A stretch of DNA of 64,000 nucleotides, from contig JBMNVN010000003.1 of assembly GCA_050946835.1 (NCBI GenBank), positions 62,001 to 126,000 of the forward strand. The letters are read 5' to 3'. The DNA is from UBA1447 sp002329225 (lineage in GTDB: Bacteria; Bacillota; Clostridia; Oscillospirales; Acutalibacteraceae). Positions 34,288 to 43,052 of the stretch are shown piece after piece. The first letter of the stretch is position 1. Each line of letters starts with the position of its first letter. The notes under the pieces are model-generated. The model saw only the letters and a list, made by a program, of their open reading frames with translations, did no database searches and had not been told where the DNA came from. The translations under genes were made by a program, and so were the position numbers.

Positions 34288-35640
34288 ATGAGTTTAAAAC
34301 GTACCGGTGTCATCCGAAAAGCGGCCGCCAAACCCCGCGGCGGCGTGGCGGTGGCGCACCACAAAAACACTGCGGACATGCCTGCTGAAAGGCTGCCCGC
34401 GCCGCCGACGGTTATTCTGCCTATGCAGCAGCACATAGGGGCTCCCTGCGAACCGGTGGTAAAGGTCGGCGATACGGTAGGCTTGGGGCAGCTGATTGCC
34501 GACAGCGAGAGACCCGTGAGTGCCCCTATACATGCCTCCGTTTCCGGCAAGGTTACCGCCATAGGCGAAACTCCTCTGCCCAACGGGGTCATATCCCCAA
34601 GTATTACAATTGAATCCGACGGGGAGATGAGACTTTTCGAAGGGATTGCGCCGCCGAAAATTGAAACCAAAGAAGATTTCATTAAGGCGGTGCGTGATTC
34701 CGGCCTTGTGGGCTTGGGCGGTGCCGGCTTCCCGGCTCATATAAAGCTCAACACTCCCCCGGGCAAGGAAGTTGACACCCTTATAGTCAACGTTGCGGAA
34801 TGCGAACCTTTTATAACGGTGGACTACCGTGAGTGTCTGGACAATTCCTGGGACGTGCTTTCCGGGATATGTACAATCAGAGAGTTCCTCGGCATCAAGA
34901 ATGTAATTATCGCCATTGAAGATAATAAACCCCTTGCCGTTGAGGAACTTAAGAAGCTTGCCGCAAACAGCTGCAATGCCAAGCAGAACATTCAGGTAAC
35001 GGTGCTTAAATCCCGCTACCCTCAGGGGGCGGAAAAGGTCATAATCCATGCCGTTACCGGGCGTAAGGTTCCTCCCGGCAAACTGCCCGCCGATGCGGGC
35101 TGCCTTGTTATGAATGTGGCAAGCGTCGCCTTTGTGGCAAGGTATCTTAAGTCCGGAAAGCCTTTAACAAGCCGCTCTCTGACAGTTGACGGTTCCGCAA
35201 TAGCCGAACCGAAAAACGTACGGGTGCCCATAGGCACCGACATAGGCTATATCATTGAACACTGCGGCGGCTTTAAAACGGACCCGTATAAACTTCTGAT
35301 GGGCGGCCCTATGATGGGGCTTGCTCTGATCGGACCGAATATCCCCCTGCTAAAACAAAACAACGCTATACTGGCATTTTCCGCCAACGACCGCAGGACT
35401 AAAACCGAGCGCCCCTGCATAAGATGCGGCCGATGCGTAAAGGCTTGCCCCATGCTGCTGACTCCCTTTGCCATCGCCCGCTTTGCCAGAACCGACAACT
35501 TTGAAAAGCTTGAACCTTTAGGAGCTACCGCCTGTATGGAATGCGGCTGCTGTGCCTATGCCTGCCCTTCCGGCATACCGCTGGTTCAATACATGAGGCT
35601 TGCCAAATCAATGCATAGCGAACAGGAGGCGAAAAAATGA
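34288..35640 (+). CDS. rnfC: Rnf electron transport complex subunit RnfC
   Basis: 450 residues. The beginning (RGGVAVAHHKNTADMPAERL) and the Nqo1-like NADH-binding core (GLVGLGGAGFPAHIKL, LIVNVAECEPFITVD) are typical of clostridial RnfC, as are two 4Fe-4S clusters near the end (CIRCGRCVKACPM and CMECGCCAYACPSG). RnfC is the peripheral subunit that donates electrons to NAD+. GGAGGG lies about 11 bases before the ATG. First of six rnf genes in the order C-D-G-E-A-B; overlaps rnfD by 4 bases. Confidence 0.97.
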   Translation: MSLKRTGVIRKAAAKPRGGVAVAHHKNTADMPAERLPAPPTVILPMQQHIGAPCEPVVKVGDTVGLGQLIADSERPVSAPIHASVSGKVTAIGETPLPNGVISPSITIESDGEMRLFEGIAPPKIETKEDFIKAVRDSGLVGLGGAGFPAHIKLNTPPGKEVDTLIVNVAECEPFITVDYRECLDNSWDVLSGICTIREFLGIKNVIIAIEDNKPLAVEELKKLAANSCNAKQNIQVTVLKSRYPQGAEKVIIHAVTGRKVPPGKLPADAGCLVMNVASVAFVARYLKSGKPLTSRSLTVDGSAIAEPKNVRVPIGTDIGYIIEHCGGFKTDPYKLLMGGPMMGLALIGPNIPLLKQNNAILAFSANDRRTKTERPCIRCGRCVKACPMLLTPFAIARFARTDNFEKLEPLGATACMECGCCAYACPSGIPLVQYMRLAKSMHSEQEAKK

Positions 35641-36650
35641 CTTTTGATAAAAAACTTACCGTAAGCGCCTCCCCTCACCTCCGCAACGGCGTAACTACAA
35701 CCGGCATTATGCTTGACGTGATTATCGCCCTGTTCCCCGCTTCGGCGGCCGCCGTTATTCTTTTCGGGTACAGAACCCTTGCAGTTATGGCGGTAACTAT
35801 AGCCTCCGCCCTTTTGAGCGAATATATTACCGTCAAGATACTTAAAAAGCCGGGAACTCTGTCCGACCTGAGCGCCGTTGTCACGGGCCTGATATTGGCG
35901 CTGAACCTGCCGGCTTCCATTCCCCTGTGGATGGCGGCTATAGGTTCCGTGGTTGCCATTGTGGTGGTTAAGCAGTTTTTCGGAGGCCTGGGACAAAACT
36001 ATGTCAACCCCGCCCTTATGGGCAGAATCGTACTGTTTGTATCCTTCCCTGCCGCCATGTCAAAGTGGACTAACGCCCTCGCTCAAGGAGGGGTTGAGGC
36101 CGTTACAACCGCCACGCCCTTAGCGCTGTTAAAAGACCTCGGAGCGGGAACCAGCGTAAGCGAGTTAACGGCGGCCGGCAGTCTCCCCGGCCTGTGACAA
36201 ATGTTTTGCGGAGTACGCCCGGGCAGCATGGGCGAGGTTTGCATTGCAGCCTTACTCTTTGGCGGCTTATATCTGCTTGTCAGAAAGGTTATCTCCCCCG
36301 CTATTCCTTTTGCTTACATAGGTACCGTTGCCCTAATCATGCTGATTGCGGGTAAAGGCGACCTCAACTTTTTGGCTTATGAAATTATGGGCGGCGGCTT
36401 GATTTTAGGTGCTTTCTTTATGGCGACGGACTACGCCACTTCCCCCGCAAACACAAAGGGAAGAATTATCTTCGGCATAGGCTGCGGAATTATCACGTCG
36501 GTTATCCGTCTGTTTGCGAATATGCCCGAAGGCGTTTCTTTTTCCATCCTCCTGATGAACATACTGGTTCCCCACATTGAAAGAATAACGGCTGTCAAGC
36601 CCTTCGGCACGCTCAAAGAACCCAAAAAGAAGAAGGGAGAAGCAAAATGA
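35637..36650 (+). pseudogene. rnfD: RnfD, interrupted by an in-frame TGA
   Basis: The first 186 codons (35637-36194) and the following 150 (36201-36650) lie in one frame and together make a normal-length RnfD, but codon 187 (36195-36197) is TGA. The N-terminal part has helices and the covalent FMN site (AVTTATPLALLK, Thr near residue 160); the C-terminal part continues with FCGVRPGSMGEVCIAALLFGG and LMNILVPHIERITAVKPFG as expected. An ATG sits 3 bases after the stop without a Shine-Dalgarno, so two half-proteins could be made by reinitiation. Other genes here use TGA as normal stop. Either a real nonsense mutation, which should disable the complex, a split subunit, or a sequencing error. RnfD is a membrane subunit that takes part in ion transport. 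Confidence 0.85.
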
Positions 36651-37222
36651 AGAAATTTACTTTTAAAGAGTTTTTGCTCCCCGGTATTGTTTTGTTTGTC
36701 ATTTGTGTTGTTACCACCTTTTTGCTTGCCTGCACAAACAAGCTCACCGTACCGAAAATTGAAGCCATAAACGCGCAAAACGAGGTAGAGGCTCAGAAAA
36801 AGGTGCTTGGCAGCGCCGAGAGCTTCGGCGAAGCTTTGGAACTGGAGTTTGAAGGCACGGCTTACAGGTACTTTGAAGGTAAAGACGGGAGCGGTAACAT
36901 TGCGGGTTATATTTTTATAACCTCCGCCAACGGTTACGGCGGTGAAATCCGCGTGATGACCGGCGTTGATACCGACGGCAAGGTTGCCGGTATGGAAATC
37001 CTGCAGTTAAATGAAACGCCCGGTTTGGGTATGAAGGCCGCCGAAGAAGGCTTTATTGAACAGTTTTTCGGCAAAGGCGGACAAATAGGCGTAGATAAAA
37101 ATGCCGCCGGAGAAAACTCGGTAAAAGCCTTAACCGGCGCCACAATCACAACATCAGCGGTCACGGATGCGGTTAACACCGCGCTGGAACTGTTTCAGAC
37201 AATTCAGGTAAAGGAGGGGTAA
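36647..37222 (+). CDS. rnfG: Rnf complex subunit RnfG
   Basis: 191 residues with an N-terminal helix (FLLPGIVLFVICVVTTFLLA) and an FMN-binding domain outside the membrane. The flavinylation motif is LTGATITTSAVT, with the Thr of TGAT as expected FMN attachment site, the product of ApbE activity. QLNETPGLGMKA is also characteristic. Overlaps rnfD by 4 bases. Confidence 0.96.
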   Translation: MKKFTFKEFLLPGIVLFVICVVTTFLLACTNKLTVPKIEAINAQNEVEAQKKVLGSAESFGEALELEFEGTAYRYFEGKDGSGNIAGYIFITSANGYGGEIRVMTGVDTDGKVAGMEILQLNETPGLGMKAAEEGFIEQFFGKGGQIGVDKNAAGENSVKALTGATITTSAVTDAVNTALELFQTIQVKEG

Positions 37223-37226
37223 ACAA

Positions 37227-37946
37227 ATGGCTGAAAAGAAAACACTCCGGCAGGAGCTTACAAAGGGCTTTTTAATTGAAAACCCGGTGCTTCGCCTTGT
37301 ACTCGGCACCTGCCCCACTCTTGCAATTTCGACCTCGGTAACGGGTTCCGTAGGCATGGGTATTTCCGCTTCTCTGGTGCTCATAGGTTCGAATGTAGTC
37401 ATATCTCTGCTGCGCAAGGTGATTCCCGACAAAGTGCGTATCCCCGCCTATGTCATTATCATTGCTTCTTTCGTCTCAATAGTGCAGATGCTCGTAAAAG
37501 CCTTTGCGCCGGCCATTGATGAACAGTTGGGGATTTACCTCCCTCTCATAGTTGTCAACTGCATTATCCTCGGCCGAGCCGAAGCCTTTGCCGGCAGCAA
37601 CCCGGTATTGGCTTCCGCAATTGACGGAATCGGAATGGGAATAGGCTTCACCGCCGCCATAGTGAGCATGAGTATTATACGGGAGTTTTTGGGTTCCGGC
37701 AGTCTGGCGGGAATGCCCATTCTCCCCGCCAGCATCCCTCCCATGACCATATTTATACTGCCTCCCGGCGGCTTTTTCGTGTACGGAGTTATGATGGCCC
37801 TTGCAAACAAACTGTCGGAAAAGAAAGGTCTGCCCAAGGCGGAATTGAAGGGTTGCGAACACTGCCCCATGAACGACGCATGTGCCGTGAGGCCCCTTAA
37901 AGAAGAGGAAGAAGCCAAGGGCAAAAAAGGGGGTAAGGCATCGTGA
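37227..37946 (+). CDS. rnfE: Rnf complex subunit RnfE
   Basis: 239 residues, six hydrophobic helices; typical phrases LVLGTCPTLAISTSV and LPLIVVNCIILGRAEAFA. The conserved Cys in TCP and NCI positions correspond to those that bind the membrane iron centre shared by RnfA and RnfE. The C-terminal tail is charged, with CEHCPMNDAC and a Lys/Glu-rich end. AAGGAGGGG precedes the ATG. Confidence 0.96.
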   Translation: MAEKKTLRQELTKGFLIENPVLRLVLGTCPTLAISTSVTGSVGMGISASLVLIGSNVVISLLRKVIPDKVRIPAYVIIIASFVSIVQMLVKAFAPAIDEQLGIYLPLIVVNCIILGRAEAFAGSNPVLASAIDGIGMGIGFTAAIVSMSIIREFLGSGSLAGMPILPASIPPMTIFILPPGGFFVYGVMMALANKLSEKKGLPKAELKGCEHCPMNDACAVRPLKEEEEAKGKKGGKAS

Positions 37947-38533
37947 AAATCTTTATGTTCATCATCTTTACGGGATTGTTGACGGAAAACTTCGTTCTGG
38001 CAAAGTTTTTGGGTATCTGCCCGTTCTTGGGCGTTTCCAAAAAACTTAACACGGCCATGGGTATGTCGGCGGCGGTTATTTTTGTTATGGTGCTTTCCAC
38101 CGCAGTCACCTACCCCATAAATGAAAAACTCCTTGTTAAGTACAATATGGAATACCTGCAAACCATCGTTTTTATTTTGGTTATTGCCGCCCTGGTACAG
38201 CTGGTGGAAACCGTGCTTAAAAAATACATGAAGCCGCTTTACAACGCCTTGGGCATATATCTGCCCCTGATAACCACTAACTGCGCGGTGCTGGGCGTTG
38301 TGTTTTTGAACCTGGAAAAAAACTTCACATACACCCAGTCCCTTGTAAATTCCTTCGGGGCGGGCGTGGGCTTTATGCTGGCAATATTTATGTTTGCCGG
38401 GGTGCGGGAACGCATGGAAAGCTGCGACATTCCGAAAGGTCTGCAGGGCCTGCCCATCACCCTTATTTCCGCCTCCCTGACTTCCGTTTCATTCTTAGGT
38501 TTTGGCGGAATTGCCGAAAGATTGTTTAAGTAG
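37943..38533 (+). CDS. rnfA: Rnf complex subunit RnfA
   Basis: 196 residues from GTG at 37943, overlapping the rnfE stop by four bases (GTGA); ATG at 37955 would skip four residues. Six helices. LAKFLGICPFLGVSKKL and LPLITTNCAVLGV mirror RnfE in inverted topology and carry the conserved Cys residues. Homologous to NqrE; forms the core with RnfE. Confidence 0.96.
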   Translation: MKIFMFIIFTGLLTENFVLAKFLGICPFLGVSKKLNTAMGMSAAVIFVMVLSTAVTYPINEKLLVKYNMEYLQTIVFILVIAALVQLVETVLKKYMKPLYNALGIYLPLITTNCAVLGVVFLNLEKNFTYTQSLVNSFGAGVGFMLAIFMFAGVRERMESCDIPKGLQGLPITLISASLTSVSFLGFGGIAERLFK

Positions 38534-38545
38534 GAGGGCAAAAGA

Positions 38546-39379
38546 ATGAATGAGATTTTGCTCGCAATAGTGATAGTCGCCGCCATCGGCCTTATTTCCG
38601 GTCTGGGGCTTGCGGTAGCCTCAATAATCATGGCCGTACCGGTAGACAAAAAGGCGGAAGAAATCGAAGGGATTTTACCCGGTATTAACTGCGGCGCCTG
38701 CGGATTTTCCGGCTGCTCCGGTTATGCAAAAGCACTTTCCCTCGGGGAAACGGTTAATACTGCCCTCTGTTCCCCCGGCGGCAATGATGTTTCAAAAGAA
38801 ATTGCCGTAATCACCGGCCTTGCCGCAGGGGAGGTTTTACCCTCTGCGGCGGTGGTGCTCTGCCAGGGCAACAACATCAACACCGGGGAAAAACTGGTTT
38901 ATGCCGGTGTAAAGAGCTGTAAGCTCGCCGCCCAGCTTTTCAGCGGCCCCAAAACCTGCAATTACGGCTGTTTAGGTTTTGGCGACTGTGTGGAGGCCTG
39001 CGATTACAACGCCATTCATATTTGCGACGGCGTGGCAAGAATTAACCCCTCCGCCTGCAGAGCCTGCAAAAAATGCGTGGCGACCTGCCCGAAGGGGCTT
39101 ATTGAAATGCTCCCCCTGCACGAGGCAAAGGCGGCGGTACTTTGCGCCAACAAAGAAAAGGGCGCTCTAACAAGAAAACAATGCAAAACCGGCTGTATAA
39201 GCTGTACCCGCTGTGTGAAAGCATGCGAATTTGACGCAGTGAGCATCGTAGACGGCTGTGCCGTTGTGGAGTATGACAAATGCACCGCCTGCGGCAAGTG
39301 CGTGGAAGTCTGCCCCACAAAGGCCATAGAGATTATCGATCTGGAAAAAATTGTGGGTAAAGAAAAAGAACCCGCATAA
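38546..39379 (+). CDS. rnfB: Rnf complex subunit RnfB, polyferredoxin
   Basis: 277 residues. An N-terminal helix is followed by the 4Fe-4S domain CGACGFSGCSGYAKAL, then ferredoxin-like clusters (CLGFGDCVEAC, CRACKKCVATCP, CISCTRCVKACEF, CTACGKCVEVCPTKAI). RnfB is thought to accept electrons from reduced ferredoxin. TAGGAGGGC precedes the ATG. Last gene of the rnf operon; its stop codon lies inside a terminator-type hairpin for the opposite strand. Confidence 0.97.
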   Translation: MNEILLAIVIVAAIGLISGLGLAVASIIMAVPVDKKAEEIEGILPGINCGACGFSGCSGYAKALSLGETVNTALCSPGGNDVSKEIAVITGLAAGEVLPSAAVVLCQGNNINTGEKLVYAGVKSCKLAAQLFSGPKTCNYGCLGFGDCVEACDYNAIHICDGVARINPSACRACKKCVATCPKGLIEMLPLHEAKAAVLCANKEKGALTRKQCKTGCISCTRCVKACEFDAVSIVDGCAVVEYDKCTACGKCVEVCPTKAIEIIDLEKIVGKEKEPA

Positions 39380-39388
39380 CAGCGGGTT
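39364..39388 (-). terminator. Terminator for the YfcE-type gene
   Basis: Stem AACCCGC (39369-39375) with GCGGGTT (39382-39388); on the minus strand the stem is followed by CTTTTTC. On the plus strand no T-run follows, so it serves mainly the minus-strand gene although it overlaps the rnfB stop. Confidence 0.7.
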
Positions 39389-39851
39389 AAAACCTCAGTT
39401 TCATCGGCAGGCAGACAATCCCTCCTTGGCCTATGTCCACAACACCGTATTTGCCGTCGGCTATGCTGCCGGGATTGAAAATATGAAGCCCGTCGTCATA
39501 GTCATATTCCTGAACATGGGTATGGCCGAACAGGACAAGTTCCGCATTTCGGGCTCTTGCCGCACTCTTCAGTTCATACAGACCGAACTTGACCCTTTCC
39601 CAATGGCCGTGGGTGCAGTAAATCCGTTTGCCTTCAACAGTTTCAATGCTTGAATACGGAGCGAGGGAGGCAAAATCGCCGTTCCCCCGAATCTGAACAA
39701 CTCTTGTTGCGGAGAATGAAGCCGAAACGGCATCCATATCCCGCTGACCGTCCCCTAAATGAATAATCATACCGGCGGAGGACTGAGAGGCAACGGCAAA
39801 TCGGAGGGAAAACTCATCCCCGTGGGAGTCGGATACAACCAGAATTCTTAT
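39387..39851 (-). CDS. YfcE/MJ0936-type metallophosphoesterase with apparent ATA start
   Basis: Sequence upstream of the first ATG (39770) clearly belongs to the protein: it encodes RILVVSDSHGDEFSL, the family's N-terminal metal motif. Extending the frame, the codon where Met should be is ATA (39851-39849), preceded by GGAGGGG at 9 bases. No ATG, GTG or TTG is available in frame there. With that start the protein has 154 residues, a normal length, and motifs DSHG, LGDG, GNGD, THGH and FGHTHV. It would be a cytosolic phosphodiesterase. ATA may be a rare start, a mutation that lowers expression, or a sequence error. Confidence 0.8.
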   Translation of the reverse strand: MRILVVSDSHGDEFSLRFAVASQSSAGMIIHLGDGQRDMDAVSASFSATRVVQIRGNGDFASLAPYSSIETVEGKRIYCTHGHWERVKFGLYELKSAARARNAELVLFGHTHVQEYDYDDGLHIFNPGSIADGKYGVVDIGQGGIVCLPMKLRF

Positions 39852-39975
39852 GTAAAACGCCCCCTCCGCATGAAAGATTTTGCCCGATTATTATATGCCC
39901 TTTGAGTGTGAATCGTCAAACTTTTACATTCTAAAAAAGCGGATGATTTTTTGTAAAAACCGGCATTGTTTCGCC

Positions 39976-40004
39976 TTGACAAAACTCCTACCATAATCTA
40001 TCAT
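39976..40004 (+). promoter_or_regulatory. Promoter of the plsC operon
   Basis: TTGACA (39976-39981), 17-base spacer, TATCAT (39999-40004), about 43 bases before the first start codon. Confidence 0.75.
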
Positions 40005-40046
40005 TACCAAATGTGTTTTCCGCTATTTGCCGGATTTAAGGTTTAA

Positions 40047-40718
40047 TTGAGGTGCGATAACTGCAAAATGAAAGAATTTGATTACAGCCATGTTCAAAGC
40101 TACAAGTTTGCCGAGGTTATGAAACCTTTTTTGAAGTTTCTGGCAAAAACATTGATGAAAATAGAATATGACGGGCTCGAAAACATACCGGAAAAAGGCG
40201 GATACATCGTTGCCGCCAACCATGTTTCCGCACCCGACCCCACCTACATATTAACGGAAATTAAAAAGCCCGTCCATTATATGAACAAGAAAGAGCACTT
40301 TAAAAATCCGGTTATGAGGTGGATTTATACCCGTTTCAACTCTTTCCCCGTGAACCGGGGGCAATCCGACCGTAAAGCCATCGACTATTCCATTAAGGTC
40401 ATTGAGGCCGGGAATGTTTTAGGCATCTTCCCCGAGGGAACAAGGTCGAAGGATTACAAACCCAAGCAGGCGAGAACGGGCGTAGCCCTAATTGCGAGGG
40501 AAACTAAAGCCGATGTCCTGCCTGTCGCCCTCTACACATCGGACAGGGCAAAAGCGTTCTCCAAACTGACTGTCCGCTTCGGCCCGCTGATTCCCTATGA
40601 AGCGCTGGGCTTCGGTGAAGGCGGCAAGTCGGAGGAACTCAAAGCCGCAGCGGATATTATTATGAAAGAAATCGTCGAACTCTGGAAGCAGGGGCACGGC
40701 GAAAAAAAGAATACCTGA
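40047..40718 (+). CDS. plsC: 1-acyl-sn-glycerol-3-phosphate acyltransferase
   Basis: 223 residues (or 216 from the ATG at 40068; the TTG at 40047 has AAGG at closer range). The acyltransferase motifs are NHVSAPD (catalytic NHx4D) and FPEGTRSK, with FNSFPVNRG between them. It acylates lysophosphatidate to phosphatidate in the membrane. The next gene, an AMP-forming acyl ligase, starts 14 bases later, suggesting joint use of fatty acids. Confidence 0.9.
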   Translation: MRCDNCKMKEFDYSHVQSYKFAEVMKPFLKFLAKTLMKIEYDGLENIPEKGGYIVAANHVSAPDPTYILTEIKKPVHYMNKKEHFKNPVMRWIYTRFNSFPVNRGQSDRKAIDYSIKVIEAGNVLGIFPEGTRSKDYKPKQARTGVALIARETKADVLPVALYTSDRAKAFSKLTVRFGPLIPYEALGFGEGGKSEELKAAADIIMKEIVELWKQGHGEKKNT

Positions 40719-40732
40719 GGAGGGTATAGCCC

Positions 40733-42349
40733 ATGAAAAAGCGGACGGCCCGCTACAATCCTATCCCCGAAATCACTACAGTTAAAGGAATTCTGGAGTA
40801 CGGCATAAATCGGGGCGGAAACAAAAAATACCTTATCTACCACGATGACAACGGCGTTGAGCAAACGGTTACTTCCGGCGAAGCGATAGACAACGCCAGA
40901 CAGTTGGGCACCTTTATTTTTCGGGAAGGTCATAAAGACAGTAAAATAGCAATCATCGGCGAGAACACCTACCCGTGGATGTTGGTTTTTTTTGCGTCTA
41001 TTCTCGGAAAAAACGTGTTTGTACCCCTCGACTGTGAACTGCCTGCAGACGAGTTGGCGGATAAACTTATTGACTGCAGTTGTGATGTATTGTTTTATTC
41101 TGAAAAGTGTTACGATAAAGTCGAACAAATTAGAGCAACGGAAAATATGCCCGTACGACAATATTATTCTCTGGCCGATGCCGATACTTTTATGGCTGAG
41201 GGCGGGAAAGCTCTGTCGGAAGGCTACAACGAGTTTTTAGAACAAGTGGCAAAGCCTGAAGACCTTGCCTGTATTGTATATACCTCCGGCACAACCGGCA
41301 GAAGCAAGGGCGTCATGCTCACACAAGGCAACATAGCTTCAAATGTAGTGGCCTCCTGCCGTTGCCTTAGCGGACGCAACACCGTAGGCTTTCTGCCCAT
41401 GAACCATACATTTTCCTGGGTTTCCTCTATTTTCGCAGGTTTTTTATTCAATGAGTACGGATACATGTGCAAAAGTTACAAGGAGGTTCCCAAGGCTTTT
41501 ATTGATTACAGTCCTCAAAACTTTTCCGCTGTACCGTTGGTGGTTGAAAAAATCTACAAAACAATCTGGCGGACAGCCGAAAAAACGGGCAAAGCCGATT
41601 TGCTTAAAAAAGGTCTGAAAATAAGCCGCTTTCTTATGAAGCTGGGCATTGACAAACGCCGGGCTATCTTCCGTCAGGTTCATGAGCGCCTCGGCGGCAA
41701 TCTGGAAATGATAATCTGCGGCGGCGCAGCCCTTGACAGAAAATTTGAAGAAGATTTGTACTACATGGGTATATCCGTTCTCAACGGCTACGGCATCACC
41801 GAATGTTCCCCCGCCGTTACCGCCAACAGACCGGACAACTTCCGCTTCGGCAGCGTCGGTCTCCCTCTACCCTGCAACGAGGTTAAAATCGACAGCCCCG
41901 ACGAGGAGGGCGTCGGCGAGATCTGGGTTAAAGGCACTAATGTAATGGCGGGCTATTACAATGACCCGGAAGCAACCGCCCAGGTCTTTGACGGAGACTG
42001 GTTTAAAACCGGCGACTTCGGTCACATGGATGAAGACGGTTTTTTATACTTTGTCGGGCGCAAAAAAAATCGGATTGTTCTGTCAAACGGCAAGAATATT
42101 TCTCCCGAAGAACTTGAAGATAAGCTCATGACCGTTTCTTTCATCAAAGAGGTTATCGTATCTCAGGAAGAAGATACAATCATCGGCGAGTTTTTCCTTG
42201 ACGAAGAACTTGAGCCCGATGCACGCCAAAAAATTCACGATGTGATTAAGGATTTTAACAATAATCTTCCTTTCTTTAAGAGAATCCGTAAGATTATCAT
42301 CCGTGACACGGAATTCCCGAAAACAACTACCTTAAAGATACGGAGATAA
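40733..42349 (+). CDS. AMP-forming long-chain acyl-CoA synthetase-like enzyme
   Basis: 538 residues of the ANL superfamily: phosphate loop YTSGTTGRSKGVMLTQGN (about residues 182-199), LNGYGITECSPAVTANRP, and the hinge segment KTGDFGHMDEDGFLYFVGRK followed by SNGKNISPEELED. By family it activates a fatty acid as acyl-AMP and transfers it to CoA or an acyl carrier. It is shorter than eukaryotic ACSLs but normal for bacterial members. GAGGAGGG precedes the ATG. Cotranscribed with plsC. Confidence 0.93.
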   Translation: MKKRTARYNPIPEITTVKGILEYGINRGGNKKYLIYHDDNGVEQTVTSGEAIDNARQLGTFIFREGHKDSKIAIIGENTYPWMLVFFASILGKNVFVPLDCELPADELADKLIDCSCDVLFYSEKCYDKVEQIRATENMPVRQYYSLADADTFMAEGGKALSEGYNEFLEQVAKPEDLACIVYTSGTTGRSKGVMLTQGNIASNVVASCRCLSGRNTVGFLPMNHTFSWVSSIFAGFLFNEYGYMCKSYKEVPKAFIDYSPQNFSAVPLVVEKIYKTIWRTAEKTGKADLLKKGLKISRFLMKLGIDKRRAIFRQVHERLGGNLEMIICGGAALDRKFEEDLYYMGISVLNGYGITECSPAVTANRPDNFRFGSVGLPLPCNEVKIDSPDEEGVGEIWVKGTNVMAGYYNDPEATAQVFDGDWFKTGDFGHMDEDGFLYFVGRKKNRIVLSNGKNISPEELEDKLMTVSFIKEVIVSQEEDTIIGEFFLDEELEPDARQKIHDVIKDFNNNLPFFKRIRKIIIRDTEFPKTTTLKIRR

Positions 42350-42386
42350 AGTACGGGCAAAAAAACGGGCAGGAGGTTAAAGACCG

Positions 42387-42953
42387 TTGAATGTATACGA
42401 CTTTGACAACACCATATACCGGGGCGAATCAGGGGTTGATCTTTTTTTCTTTTACTTGAAGAAAGACCCGTCGCTTTTAAAGAGTATCCCCTGGGGAATT
42501 AAGCTGATTATCAAATATAAAACCGGCAAAATGACACTTCAACAGGTGCTGGACGACTATTCCGGTCTGATTGTGGAATACGGCAACAGACTTGACAGTT
42601 TTGAACAGGATATGGTTGAGTTCTGGGATAAACATGAACACAAAGTCAAGCCCATCTACAAAAAACTGCACCAACCTGACGATGTGATTTTGACCGCCTG
42701 TCCGGATATAATAGTAGGTGAAATTTGCAAACGCCTAGGTATAACCAATATAATCGCAACCGAAACCGAACCGGGAACCAAACGGCTTATCCGCTTTTGC
42801 TACCGGGAAAACAAGGTGAACGCTTTCCGGGATAGATATCCGGATGCGGTTATTGAAAACTTTTACACCGACTCTTACAACGACAAAGCCGTGTTTGATT
42901 TGGCGAAAAATGTTTATTTGGTCAAAGGCAATAAAGTCAAAAAAATCAAATAG
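42387..42953 (+). CDS. HAD-superfamily phosphatase, subfamily IB-like
   Basis: 188 residues from TTG at 42387 (GGAGG 10 bases upstream). Motif I is DFDNTIYRG right at the N-terminus, motif II is LTACPD, and the late FYTDSYNDKAVFDLA carries the motif III/IV acidic residues. The four-helix cap inserted after motif I resembles phosphoserine-phosphatase-like HAD-IB enzymes. Substrate is unknown; in an operon with plsC and an acyl ligase, a lipid phosphate such as phosphatidate or phosphatidylglycerophosphate is possible. Confidence 0.85.
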   Translation: MNVYDFDNTIYRGESGVDLFFFYLKKDPSLLKSIPWGIKLIIKYKTGKMTLQQVLDDYSGLIVEYGNRLDSFEQDMVEFWDKHEHKVKPIYKKLHQPDDVILTACPDIIVGEICKRLGITNIIATETEPGTKRLIRFCYRENKVNAFRDRYPDAVIENFYTDSYNDKAVFDLAKNVYLVKGNKVKKIK

Positions 42954-42964
42954 GCAATATAAAT

Positions 42965-42998
42965 CAACGCCGCAAGCGAGTTTTCGTTTGCGGCGTTG
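42965..42998. terminator. Hairpin after the HAD gene
   Basis: An 11-bp stem (CAACGCCGCAA with TTGCGGCGTTG) around a 12-base loop. No T-run follows on the plus strand, so it may stabilise mRNA ends or act as a weak terminator. Confidence 0.5.
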
Positions 42999-43052
42999 CC
43001 GGTAAAGATTGTTATTGATATAAAAAAATAAGAATTAACGGAGGGATTGGAT

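Noticed and set aside
34294..35049. 251-codon open frame on the minus strand inside rnfC
   Set aside because: Rich in His, Arg and Gly with no family pattern; it is the antisense shadow of the G+C-rich rnfC coding sequence.
36195..36240. Selenocysteine or other recoding of the rnfD TGA
   Set aside because: Stem is short, the residue is not a conserved Cys in RnfD, and no sel genes are in view; mutation or sequence error is simpler.
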